From FEN-1322 sp041663425 (lineage in GTDB: Bacteria; Omnitrophota; Gorgyraeia; 2-01-FULL-45-10), in NCBI GenBank assembly GCA_041663425.1, contig JBAYMS010000073.1:1-5320 (forward strand): a stretch of DNA of 5,320 nt, in the 5' to 3' direction. Made by a program: the position numbers and the translations under genes. Below the pieces are notes generated by a model. That model was not told the origin of the DNA and made no database searches. It saw only the letters and a program-made list of their open reading frames with translations. Of the stretch, positions 1 through 5,320 are shown piece after piece (the first letter of the stretch is position 1; each line of letters opens with the position of its first letter).

Positions 1-1
1 C

Positions 2-1231
2 GACGATGAGCTTGAAGACCTTAAGGATTATGGCTACAGGATGGGAGATCTCGTCGGGCGGGCAGGCCTTGAGAAACAGTATGAAACGTATCTTAAGGGT
101 ACCGATGGTGGAACTCAGATAGAAGTTGATAGCCGCGGCAGGGAAACCAGGGTGATAGGTATTAAAGAGCCGCACCCTGGCAGGGACCTGTATCTTACTA
201 TAGATATAGCGCTTCAGGCGGCCTGCGATAAATTGCTCGGCGACAGGAAGGGCGCAATATGTGTGACGAATCCGGTTACCGGCGAAGTTCTTGCTTTGGC
301 AAGCCATCCTGCCTTCGACCCTAATGTTTTCGTTGTGCCCGACGCTTCGGATGAAAGGGTGGCGCTTCTTAAGGATAGGATAGGACGTCCGCTTTCTAAT
401 AGGGCTATATCCGGACTTTACGCGCCAGGTTCTGTTTTTAAAATGGTCACTGCGTCCGCTGCTATGGAAACAAAAAAAGTAACAGCCAATACCAGTTTTG
501 TATGTACCGGAAGTTATCATATCGGTAAGGCTAAGTTTGACTGTTGGAAGGCTGAGGGTCACGGCCCTCAGAATGCTGTCCAGGGTTTTATGAATTCGTG
601 CGACGTCTATTTTTATAGTGCCGGCAGGTTGGCAGGCGTCGATGCTATGGAGCACTATGCTAAGCTGTATGGTTTCGGTCAGGCCACGGGGATAGATCTG
701 CCGGATGAGGTGAAAGGTATCGCACCCGGCCGAAGTTGGAAAAAGCGCGCCCGGCACAGCAACTGGTTTGAAGGCGACACGATAAACTATTCGATAGGAC
801 AGGGATATTTACTTACTACTCCCATACAGGTTGCTGTTATGACAGGAGTTGTGGCCGCTAACGGAAGCCTCGCCCGGCCCTACATAGTAAAACGCATAGG
901 AGATGTTGCTATCCACGCAGGTAAACCTAAAAACATAGGGGTGAGTCAAAGAACTATTGATGTTATACGTGAAGGCCTTTATGATGTAGTGAATAATCCG
1001 GATGGCACAGGGAAGAGGGCAAAGGCTGAAGGTGTAATTGCAGCAGGTAAAACAGGGACGGCTGAAAATCCCCAGGGCCGTACTCATGCATGGTTTACTG
1101 GGTTTGCCCCATACTCGAATCCGAAGATATGTCTGGTTGTTTTTCTCGAGCATGGAGGTAAGGGCGGACTGATGCCGTCTGAAATAGCACGTGGAATATT
1201 TGAAGAAGCCAGGCGGAAGGGCTACCTTTAA
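2..1231 (+). CDS. mrdA: Penicillin-binding protein 2 (elongation-specific peptidoglycan D,D-transpeptidase), 5'-truncated by window edge
   Basis: Crosslinks peptidoglycan during side-wall growth as the class B PBP of the Rod complex, anchored in the inner membrane and acting outside it. The frame is open from base 2 and encodes DDELEDLKDYGYRMGDLVGR, so the ATG at 41 is internal and the true start, membrane anchor and most of the dimerisation domain lie upstream. The 'YGY..GD.VGRAGLE' stretch is the usual end of the PBP dimer domain. The transpeptidase domain follows from about base 190 (YLTIDIALQ). All three active-site motifs are present: SVFK with the nucleophilic Ser at 431-433, SCD (the SxN/SxD position) at 596-604, and KTGTAE at 1049-1066. 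The family motif SIGQGYLLTTPIQ is also intact. The gene ends with tandem in-frame stops (TAA TAA, 1229-1234). It is followed 35 nt later by rodA, its functional partner. PBP2 is preferred over the division enzyme FtsI because of the rodA neighbour and the SCD rather than SxN motif. Confidence 0.95.
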   Translation, partial: DDELEDLKDYGYRMGDLVGRAGLEKQYETYLKGTDGGTQIEVDSRGRETRVIGIKEPHPGRDLYLTIDIALQAACDKLLGDRKGAICVTNPVTGEVLALASHPAFDPNVFVVPDASDERVALLKDRIGRPLSNRAISGLYAPGSVFKMVTASAAMETKKVTANTSFVCTGSYHIGKAKFDCWKAEGHGPQNAVQGFMNSCDVYFYSAGRLAGVDAMEHYAKLYGFGQATGIDLPDEVKGIAPGRSWKKRARHSNWFEGDTINYSIGQGYLLTTPIQVAVMTGVVAANGSLARPYIVKRIGDVAIHAGKPKNIGVSQRTIDVIREGLYDVVNNPDGTGKRAKAEGVIAAGKTGTAENPQGRTHAWFTGFAPYSNPKICLVVFLEHGGKGGLMPSEIARGIFEEARRKGYL

Positions 1232-1234
1232 TAA

Positions 1235-1270
1235 ATGATGGACGATATAACTGAGACGGTAAATTTATGA
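1235..1270 (+). other. Possible 11-codon leader ORF overlapping the rodA start
   Basis: The gap between mrdA and rodA contains ATG ATG, then an open frame MMDDITETVNL ending in TGA at 1268-1270. That TGA overlaps the rodA ATG (1267-1269) in an ATGA arrangement, which is typical of translational coupling. RodA itself has only a weak purine stretch upstream (GAGACGG, 1253-1259), so coupling could help it start. The small ORF has a poorly spaced Shine-Dalgarno candidate (GGAAGG at 1215-1220, 14 nt away). A short open stretch like this arises easily by chance, so the call is tentative. Confidence 0.15.
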
Positions 1271-2355
1271 AAAAAAGCAAAGACTTTGATTATCTGCTGC
1301 TTATTATGATGATGATTATTTTTGTTGCAGGGCTTGCGATGATCTATAGCGCAACTAAATCGCGAGGGCTGTCAGTAGAAGATAGCTTTCTGTTTAAGCA
1401 ATTAAACTCTATGGGTGTTGGTGTAGTGCTGCTTATCCTCGCTATATCTGTTTCGTACCAGCGTTTCATAGACGTAGCCTATATTATCTACGGAATAAAT
1501 ATATTTCTTCTTATAATGGTTCTGGCTGTAGGCCACGCCAGACTTGGCGCGCAGCGATGGTTTTCGATAGGCGGTTTTGCGTTTCAACCGTCCGAATTTA
1601 TAAAGCTGAGCCTTATACTCGTACTGGCGAACTATACAGCATCGAAAAAAGATCTGATGAAGGAACTTAAGAGCCTGATCGTCCCCATAATTCTTCTTGC
1701 GATACCGTTCGTGCTGGTTCTGCTGCAGCCTGATCTCGGGACGGCGCTTTTGCTCCTACCGATATTTTTTTCCATCATGGTAGTGTCGGGTGCCAGGCTG
1801 AAATATCTGGGCATTATGATCCTGATAGGATTGGGCGGCCTTCCCATATTCTGGCATTTGTTGCGTGATTATCAAAAACAGCGGCTGATGGTTTTTGTGA
1901 ATCCCAATATCGATCCTCTGGGTGCCGGATATACGATAATTCAATCAAAGATAGCTGTTGGCTCCGGCGGATTATTTGGTAAGGGATGGCTTAGCGGAAC
2001 TCAGAACCAGCTCAATTTTTTACCCGAAAGACATACCGATTTTATTTTTTCGACGATCGGCGAAGAATGGGGATTCTTGGGGGCGGCTGTATTGCTGCTC
2101 ATGTACTTTTTCATTATAAAAAGAGCGTTTAGCATAGGATCGTTGACGAGTGATATGTATGGTAAGACGATAGCTTACGGTATCGGCGTGATGATAGGGG
2201 TGCAGGTTGTGATAAATATTGCTATGACTATCGGTTTGATGCCTGTGGTCGGCATACCTCTTCCGCTTGTAAGCTATGGCGGCTCGAGCCTTATCGCGAC
2301 TACCGTTGCAATCGGGCTGCTGATCAATGTAGGGATGCGGCGTTCGACATTTTAA
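1267..2355 (+). CDS. rodA: RodA, SEDS-family peptidoglycan glycosyltransferase of the Rod complex
   Basis: Polymerises lipid II into glycan strands in the inner membrane, working with PBP2 encoded just upstream. The 362-residue protein has the usual family length and about ten hydrophobic segments, starting at residues 9-29. Diagnostic SEDS motifs are all visible: ARLGAQRWFSIGGF (91-104) with QPSEF (107-111), QPDLGTA (154-160), the extracellular FLPERHTDFIF segment (251-261), and the C-terminal PVVGIPLPLVSYGGSS (326-341). Asp258 in HTDF aligns with the Asp shown to be essential in RodA/FtsW proteins. RodA is preferred over FtsW or SpoVE because of the mrdA partnership; the sequence alone separates these paralogs less securely. 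The ATG at 1267 is the first in-frame Met and puts the N-terminus directly before the first membrane helix. Its ribosome binding site is weak (GAGACGG, 1253-1259). The gene ends 16 nt before the next start, so the two are probably co-transcribed. Confidence 0.95.
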   Translation: MKKSKDFDYLLLIMMMIIFVAGLAMIYSATKSRGLSVEDSFLFKQLNSMGVGVVLLILAISVSYQRFIDVAYIIYGINIFLLIMVLAVGHARLGAQRWFSIGGFAFQPSEFIKLSLILVLANYTASKKDLMKELKSLIVPIILLAIPFVLVLLQPDLGTALLLLPIFFSIMVVSGARLKYLGIMILIGLGGLPIFWHLLRDYQKQRLMVFVNPNIDPLGAGYTIIQSKIAVGSGGLFGKGWLSGTQNQLNFLPERHTDFIFSTIGEEWGFLGAAVLLLMYFFIIKRAFSIGSLTSDMYGKTIAYGIGVMIGVQVVINIAMTIGLMPVVGIPLPLVSYGGSSLIATTVAIGLLINVGMRRSTF

Positions 2356-2371
2356 GATTGGGATAAAAAAA

Positions 2372-4087
2372 ATGGACAAACAAAAACTGGAAGAACTTTT
2401 ACTGACGGTGCAGAAGCCGGGACGTTATGCTGGTGGAGAATGGAATGCTGTCAGGAAAGACTGGACTCCCGACAAGGTGAAGTTTCTGTTAGCTTTTCCC
2501 GATGTCTATGAAGTAGGTATGAGCAACTTAGGGCTTAAGATACTGTATGGTATTCTGAACGGGCGGGCCGATTGTCTTTGTGAGAGGGTTTTTTCGCCGT
2601 GGAGCGATTTTGAAGCTGTCCTCAGAAGTAATAACATTGAATTATTTTCGCTCGAATCACGAAAACCGATAAAAGAGTTTGATATTATAGGCTTCAGCCT
2701 TGCCTATGAGCTGAGCTATACAAACATTCTTAATATTATTGATATGGGCGGTATTGCAGTAAGATCCTCCGAAAGAGCTGACGGCGATCCGCTTATAATT
2801 GCCGGCGGGCCGGCAGCTTTCAATCCGGAACCTATGACGGATTTTATCGATGCTTTCGTTATCGGCGACGGGGAAGAAGCGGTAGGAGAGATCATTGAAA
2901 CGTATAAAATCTCAAAGAGCAGCAGCGGTAGTTCGAGGAAAGAGCTGCTGCGGGCCATTTCGAGGATAAAAGGGGTTTACGTTCCGTCCTTTTATAATGT
3001 AGAATACAGCGACGATGGGACTATAAAAAAATTCTATACGGCTGAAGAGGGCGTCCCGGCTAAAATAGAAAAGCGCGTAACACAAGACCTCGACGGAGCA
3101 TTCTATCCTGTAAAGCAGATAGTTCCAAATATTCAGGTCGTGCACGACAGGCTGGCAATAGAGATAATGCGCGGCTGTAAACATGCCTGTGCGTTTTGTC
3201 AGGCCCAGGCAATTTACCGTCCATGCCGCGAAAGGTCAAAAGAGCGTATTCTTAATATTGCCAGGGACGCTTATGCTGCGACGGGATATGGTGAGATTTC
3301 CCTGCTTTCATTGTCCAGCGTAGATCATTCCGATCTCAAGGAAGTGATAGGGCAGCTTAATTGTGAATTTAGTTCAAAGGCCATCTCGATATCAGTTCCA
3401 TCTCTGAGGATAGAGGATAGTCTTGGAGATCTTCCTTTCCTGATATCCAAGACTAAGAAGACAGGGCTTACATTTGCACCTGAATCCGGGAGTGAACGTA
3501 TCCGGAAAACTATTAATAAAAATATAGGGATCGATAAATTGTTCAAGGCGCTGGAGGAGTCGTTCAGAACAGGCTGGCGGCATGTGAAGCTGTATTTCAT
3601 GATAGGTTTGCCCGGCGAGACAAAAGAAGATGTCCTTATGATAAATGAACTTATATATAAAGCCTCCGAAGTCAGGCGTTCTGTCGACGGAAAGACTGCC
3701 AATGTTACCGCAAGTATAAATCCTTTTATTCCTAAACCTCACACCAGCCTTGAACGCTCTGCTATGGATGATATCCGTGCCCTGGAAGGGAAGAGGCTGC
3801 TTCTCAGAGGAAGTATGAAATCAAAGTTTGTCGAACTCGATTTCCATTCATTCAATATGAGCTATATTGAAGCTGTTTTTGCCAGAGGGGATAGGCGGCT
3901 AGGGCAGGCTATCTTCGTGTCCTGGAAGAATGGGGCGAGATTCGACGGATGGAGCGATATTTTTAATTTTAATACATGGTGTAGTTCGTTTCAGTCCTCA
4001 GGAATCGACCCAGCGTTTTATGCGACCAGAAAAAGAGCCCCCGATGAAATTCTACCATGGGATTTCATATTGCTTCGCGCCGCCTGA
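2372..4087 (+). CDS. B12-binding-domain radical SAM protein (YgiQ-like, TIGR03960-type family), function unknown
   Basis: Predicted cytosolic radical SAM enzyme of 571 residues; reaction and substrate are unknown for the family. The N-terminus (PGRYAGGEWNAVRKDW, then PDVYEVGMSNLGLKILYGIL at about 44-63) and the GFSLAYELSYTNILNIIDMG and GDGEEAVGEI segments are hallmarks of a B12-binding-like fold, but I see no canonical DxHxxG cobalamin-ligand motif, so B12 binding is not established. The radical SAM core begins at IEIMRGCKHACAFCQ, with the cluster ligands Cys269, Cys273 and Cys276 in CxxxCxxC. Core strands follow at YGEISLLSLSS (about 306-316), FAPESGSERIRKTINK (368-383) and KLYFMIGLPGETKED (about 406-420). 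The C-terminal domain has RFDGWSDIF, GIDPAFYATR and DEILPWD. After PWD the protein stops within eight residues, whereas my recollection of the family is a longer tail. The start is supported by GGGA (2360-2363), 8 nt before the ATG. It is downstream of rodA in the same operon; relatives often sit near mre/mrd genes, a DUF2344 partner and ribonuclease G. Confidence 0.9.
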   Translation: MDKQKLEELLLTVQKPGRYAGGEWNAVRKDWTPDKVKFLLAFPDVYEVGMSNLGLKILYGILNGRADCLCERVFSPWSDFEAVLRSNNIELFSLESRKPIKEFDIIGFSLAYELSYTNILNIIDMGGIAVRSSERADGDPLIIAGGPAAFNPEPMTDFIDAFVIGDGEEAVGEIIETYKISKSSSGSSRKELLRAISRIKGVYVPSFYNVEYSDDGTIKKFYTAEEGVPAKIEKRVTQDLDGAFYPVKQIVPNIQVVHDRLAIEIMRGCKHACAFCQAQAIYRPCRERSKERILNIARDAYAATGYGEISLLSLSSVDHSDLKEVIGQLNCEFSSKAISISVPSLRIEDSLGDLPFLISKTKKTGLTFAPESGSERIRKTINKNIGIDKLFKALEESFRTGWRHVKLYFMIGLPGETKEDVLMINELIYKASEVRRSVDGKTANVTASINPFIPKPHTSLERSAMDDIRALEGKRLLLRGSMKSKFVELDFHSFNMSYIEAVFARGDRRLGQAIFVSWKNGARFDGWSDIFNFNTWCSSFQSSGIDPAFYATRKRAPDEILPWDFILLRAA

Positions 4088-4088
4088 T

Positions 4089-4117
4089 TTGACAAATGTT
4101 AATCTGTATAGTATAAT
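4089..4117 (+). promoter_or_regulatory. Sigma-70 type promoter with exact consensus boxes
   Basis: The -35 box TTGACA lies at 4089-4094 and the -10 box TATAAT at 4112-4117, separated by the ideal 17 nt. Both hexamers match the consensus at all six positions. Transcription would start near 4124, giving a leader of about 118 nt before the ATG at 4242. The -35 box begins one base after the stop codon of the upstream gene, so the promoter fills the space directly behind the operon and gives the signalling gene its own transcription. No terminator is seen ahead of it, so read-through from the rodA operon is also possible. Confidence 0.85.
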
Positions 4118-4145
4118 CTAACTATTATTAACACAAATAGTGCTT

Positions 4146-4154
4146 ATTGAGACA
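4146..4154 (+). repeat. Direct repeat ATTGAGACA, copy 1
   Basis: An exact 9-base match to 4213-4221, 67 bases downstream in the same leader. Copy 1 runs into the 5' arm of the upstream stem, sharing its last CA. Copy 2 starts directly after that stem's 3' arm, so the repeats bracket the fold. It could be a protein or antisense-RNA site, or simple chance. Confidence 0.35.
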
Positions 4155-4212
4155 GGCTAATAGGTCCCTCGTTGCCATGATGAGACTTCGGCTCCTCAGG
4201 ACGATTTGCCTG
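4153..4212 (+). promoter_or_regulatory. Upstream nested stem-loop of the leader (anti-sequestering arm)
   Basis: CAGGCTAAT (4153-4161) pairs with ATTTGCCTG (4204-4212), giving eight pairs and one T.T mismatch. Inside it GTCC (4164-4167) pairs with GGAC (4199-4202). Further in, TGATGAG (4178-4184) faces CTCCTCA (4192-4198) with one mismatch, and after a bulged A this is capped by C(TTCG)G at 4186-4191. The unpaired strand 4168-4177 makes an asymmetric internal bulge that could be a binding or pseudoknot site. Alternative pairings exist (for example TTGCC at 4172-4176 with GGC.AA at 4155-4160), so the inner details are less certain than the outer stem. Confidence 0.45.
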
Positions 4213-4232
4213 ATTGAGACAATAGCAAATCG
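4202..4232 (+). promoter_or_regulatory. Hairpin abutting the ribosome binding site (sequestering arm)
   Basis: CGATTTGC (4202-4209) pairs perfectly with GCAAATCG (4225-4232), eight base pairs. After a small internal loop, ATTG (4213-4216) pairs with CAAT (4220-4223) around an AGA triloop. The 3' arm uses the first G of the Shine-Dalgarno GGAGG (4232-4236), so the folded hairpin would hinder ribosome loading. There is no T-tract after it, so it is not an intrinsic terminator. Its 5' arm is the same segment that closes the upstream stem. Confidence 0.5.
4213..4221 (+). repeat. Direct repeat ATTGAGACA, copy 2
   Basis: Second exact copy of the leader 9-mer at 4146-4154. Here the following bases (AT) let it close as ATTG-AGA-CAAT, forming the tip of the hairpin next to the ribosome binding site. 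Copy 1 lacks these bases and cannot close the same way. Confidence 0.35.
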
Positions 4233-4241
4233 GAGGTAAAA

Positions 4242-5320
4242 ATGGGCATATTCAGGAAAACCGCATCGTCAAATAAAGGCCTCAGATACAAGTTACTACT
4301 TGCTTTCAGCTTAATGTCTATCATACCGCTTCTTGCCTGTACTTATATCATTACACAGTATGTTTTCCCGCAAATTGATTCTCTGACAGTTGTGAGCATC
4401 GTTGTATTTATAGCTATTCTCATTGCTCTTCTAGGGCTTTTTATGGCCAGAAGCCTTGTTGATCCGGTTATTGGCATGGCTATTGAGGCTAATATGATAG
4501 CTAATGGCCAATACGATCGCAGTCTTAGTGTTCCCTCTGATGATGAGGTCGGAGAGCTGGCATCCTCGATCAATACAATGACCCAGAAGATAAAGACGAA
4601 TCTCGACGAGTTAAAGTCGTACGGCCAGAAAATGAAAGAGATAAATACGGATGTGCACAAAAAAGTTCTGGCTCTTTCCAGTCTTCTCCAGATAGGCGAT
4701 GTCATATCTTCGGGATCTATAAAACTGGATCCTGTGCTTGAACTGGCCGTAGAGAAAGCTGCGATGGTTTTTGATTCGAGTTTTGGTATATTTTATCTGG
4801 CGAAAGACGAGGAGGCAGATTTTATATCAAAGGTTGATTATGGTCAGGGTTCCGATATTCTCAGGGAAGTCAAGGTTAGGAGAAAAGGGCAGGGGCTTTT
4901 AGAAAAGGCTGTTGAGGGGCGGGCTGTCCTTGTGATAGACAGTATGACAAAGTCTTCCAGAGATGTTGACGGATTTAAAGAGATGTATGATATCAAAAAT
5001 ATTTTAGCGATACCTATATATTCCGGAAGGAAAAATTTCGGTCTTTTGCTTATAGGTAATTCGCTGGATGATTATAAGTTTAAGAGTGAAGACGTTGAAC
5101 TGGTTAAAGTTTTTGCAAAACAGATAACCATCGCTATCGAGAGCGATATCCTCAATAAAAAAACTGAAGAGCTGGCCATAAAGGATGACTTGACGGATCT
5201 GTATAATAAAAATTTCATACTGAACCGGCTTGGCGAGGAGATAAAGCGCGCTATATTTTATCAGAGGCCTTGTTCTTTTGTTATATTCGGCATAGATGGT
5301 TTTGCCTCTTTCAGGTCGAC
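4242..5320 (+). CDS. Membrane HAMP-GAF-GGDEF signalling protein, 3'-truncated; GGDEF domain appears degenerate
   Basis: Probable inner-membrane signal transducer of the c-di-GMP type; 359 codons are visible before the window ends. Segments in order: a short basic N-terminus (MGIFRKTASSNKGLRYK), a transmembrane helix at about 18-41, a very short loop (VFPQIDS), a second helix at about 48-68, and HAMP at about 68-120 with DPV and DEVGELASSINTM. A charged, likely coiled-coil linker spans about 115-145. A GAF domain at about 150-300 follows, with FDSSFGIFYL, LAIPIY and NFGLLLIGN. The GGDEF start is KDDLTDLYN (314-322), then FVIFGIDGF (346-354). The usual metal-binding Asp of the DxDxFK motif is Gly350 and the Lys is Ala355, so cyclase activity is doubtful; the GGDEF signature itself lies beyond the window. 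There is no periplasmic sensor domain, so input probably comes through the GAF domain. The ATG is fixed by GGAGG at 4232-4236 with 5 nt spacing. It has its own promoter and a structured leader. Confidence 0.85.
   Translation, partial: MGIFRKTASSNKGLRYKLLLAFSLMSIIPLLACTYIITQYVFPQIDSLTVVSIVVFIAILIALLGLFMARSLVDPVIGMAIEANMIANGQYDRSLSVPSDDEVGELASSINTMTQKIKTNLDELKSYGQKMKEINTDVHKKVLALSSLLQIGDVISSGSIKLDPVLELAVEKAAMVFDSSFGIFYLAKDEEADFISKVDYGQGSDILREVKVRRKGQGLLEKAVEGRAVLVIDSMTKSSRDVDGFKEMYDIKNILAIPIYSGRKNFGLLLIGNSLDDYKFKSEDVELVKVFAKQITIAIESDILNKKTEELAIKDDLTDLYNKNFILNRLGEEIKRAIFYQRPCSFVIFGIDGFASFRS

Larger units (their letters stand above)
4124..4241 (+). promoter_or_regulatory. Structured 5' leader, candidate translational RNA switch of unrecognised class
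   Basis: This is the predicted untranslated leader from the consensus promoter to the start of the HAMP-GAF-GGDEF gene. It contains a nested upstream fold (4153-4212) with a C(UUCG)G tetraloop at 4186-4191, and a second hairpin (4202-4232) touching the Shine-Dalgarno sequence GGAGG (4232-4236, 5 nt before the ATG). The two folds share bases 4204-4209 and cannot form at the same time. When the upstream fold forms, the ribosome binding site is free; when the downstream hairpin forms, it is partly covered. That is inference from base pairing by eye. I looked for the core signatures of the c-di-GMP-I, c-di-GMP-II, guanidine-II, fluoride and tetrahydrofolate riboswitches and saw none. Confidence 0.5.

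Noticed and set aside
41..43. ATG at 41 as the start of the PBP2 gene
   Set aside because: The frame is open to the window edge and the preceding residues (LKDYGYR) belong to the conserved PBP dimer-domain motif, so this Met is internal.
809..1153. 114-codon - strand open frame inside mrdA
   Set aside because: It lies opposite the transpeptidase domain containing the conserved KTG motif; the translation has no family features and looks like an antisense shadow.
3930..4121. 63-codon + strand open frame across the end of the radical SAM gene and into the promoter
   Set aside because: It starts inside a well-supported gene in another frame, has no recognisable motif, and runs through the -35 and -10 boxes. 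It also does not restore the missing family tail, so it is not evidence for a frameshift.
4176..4206. Hammerhead ribozyme, suggested by CATGATGAG followed by a hairpin
   Set aside because: The first core strand is only similar to CUGAUGA, and the required GAAA after stem II is missing (GGACGATT is found instead).
4202..4240. Intrinsic terminator between the operon and the signalling gene
   Set aside because: The hairpin is not followed by a T-tract; it is followed by the ribosome binding site and start codon.
4124..4241. Leader as a c-di-GMP (GEMM) riboswitch, suggested by the GGDEF gene downstream
   Set aside because: The conserved GEMM-I core elements (such as the GGGACGCAAAGC-like segment and GNRA-capped P1b) are absent, and nothing resembles the class II core. 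A c-di-GMP link remains only a guess from context.
4343..4705. 120-codon - strand open frame opposite the HAMP region
   Set aside because: The + strand encodes a clear TM-HAMP-coiled coil-GAF protein here with a good ribosome binding site; the antisense frame has no recognisable domain.

Overview
The window carries a piece of a bacterial chromosome with four protein-coding genes, all on the + strand, and two distinct regions. Positions 1-4087 look like one operon: the C-terminal part of the elongation-specific transpeptidase PBP2 (mrdA, entering from outside the window), the SEDS glycosyltransferase RodA, and a YgiQ-like/TIGR03960-type radical SAM protein with an N-terminal B12-binding-like domain. 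Spacings are short (35 nt and 16 nt) and no terminator is visible between the genes. PBP2 and RodA form the polymerase/crosslinking pair of the Rod (elongasome) complex, so the organism is very probably rod-shaped or elongating. The job of the radical SAM protein is unknown, but it is in a setting seen for this family in other bacteria, near mre/mrd genes.

Positions 4088-4241 are non-coding and dense with signals. An exact consensus sigma-70 type promoter (TTGACA, 17 nt, TATAAT) starts one base after the radical SAM stop codon. It should give a 5' leader of roughly 115-120 nt. That leader can form two mutually exclusive stems: an upstream long-range stem (4153-4161 with 4204-4212), and a hairpin (4202-4209 with 4225-4232) that abuts and partly covers the Shine-Dalgarno sequence GGAGG at 4232-4236. 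This is the layout of a translational RNA switch. I could not match it to a riboswitch class I know, and it is the most interesting part of the window.

Positions 4242-5320 hold the start of a membrane signalling protein, cut by the window end: two transmembrane helices with almost no external loop, a HAMP domain, a coiled coil, a GAF domain and the beginning of a GGDEF domain. The GGDEF start is unusual because the first metal-binding Asp is Gly and the usual FK lysine is Ala, so this copy may not make cyclic di-GMP.

Organism: clearly bacterial. The PBP2/RodA sequences are ordinary diderm-like forms. Frequent ATA (Ile) and AGG (Arg) codons in all four genes and mid-range GC make an uncultured lineage such as Omnitrophota (PVC-related) plausible. 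This is a guess from style, not a demonstrated assignment.
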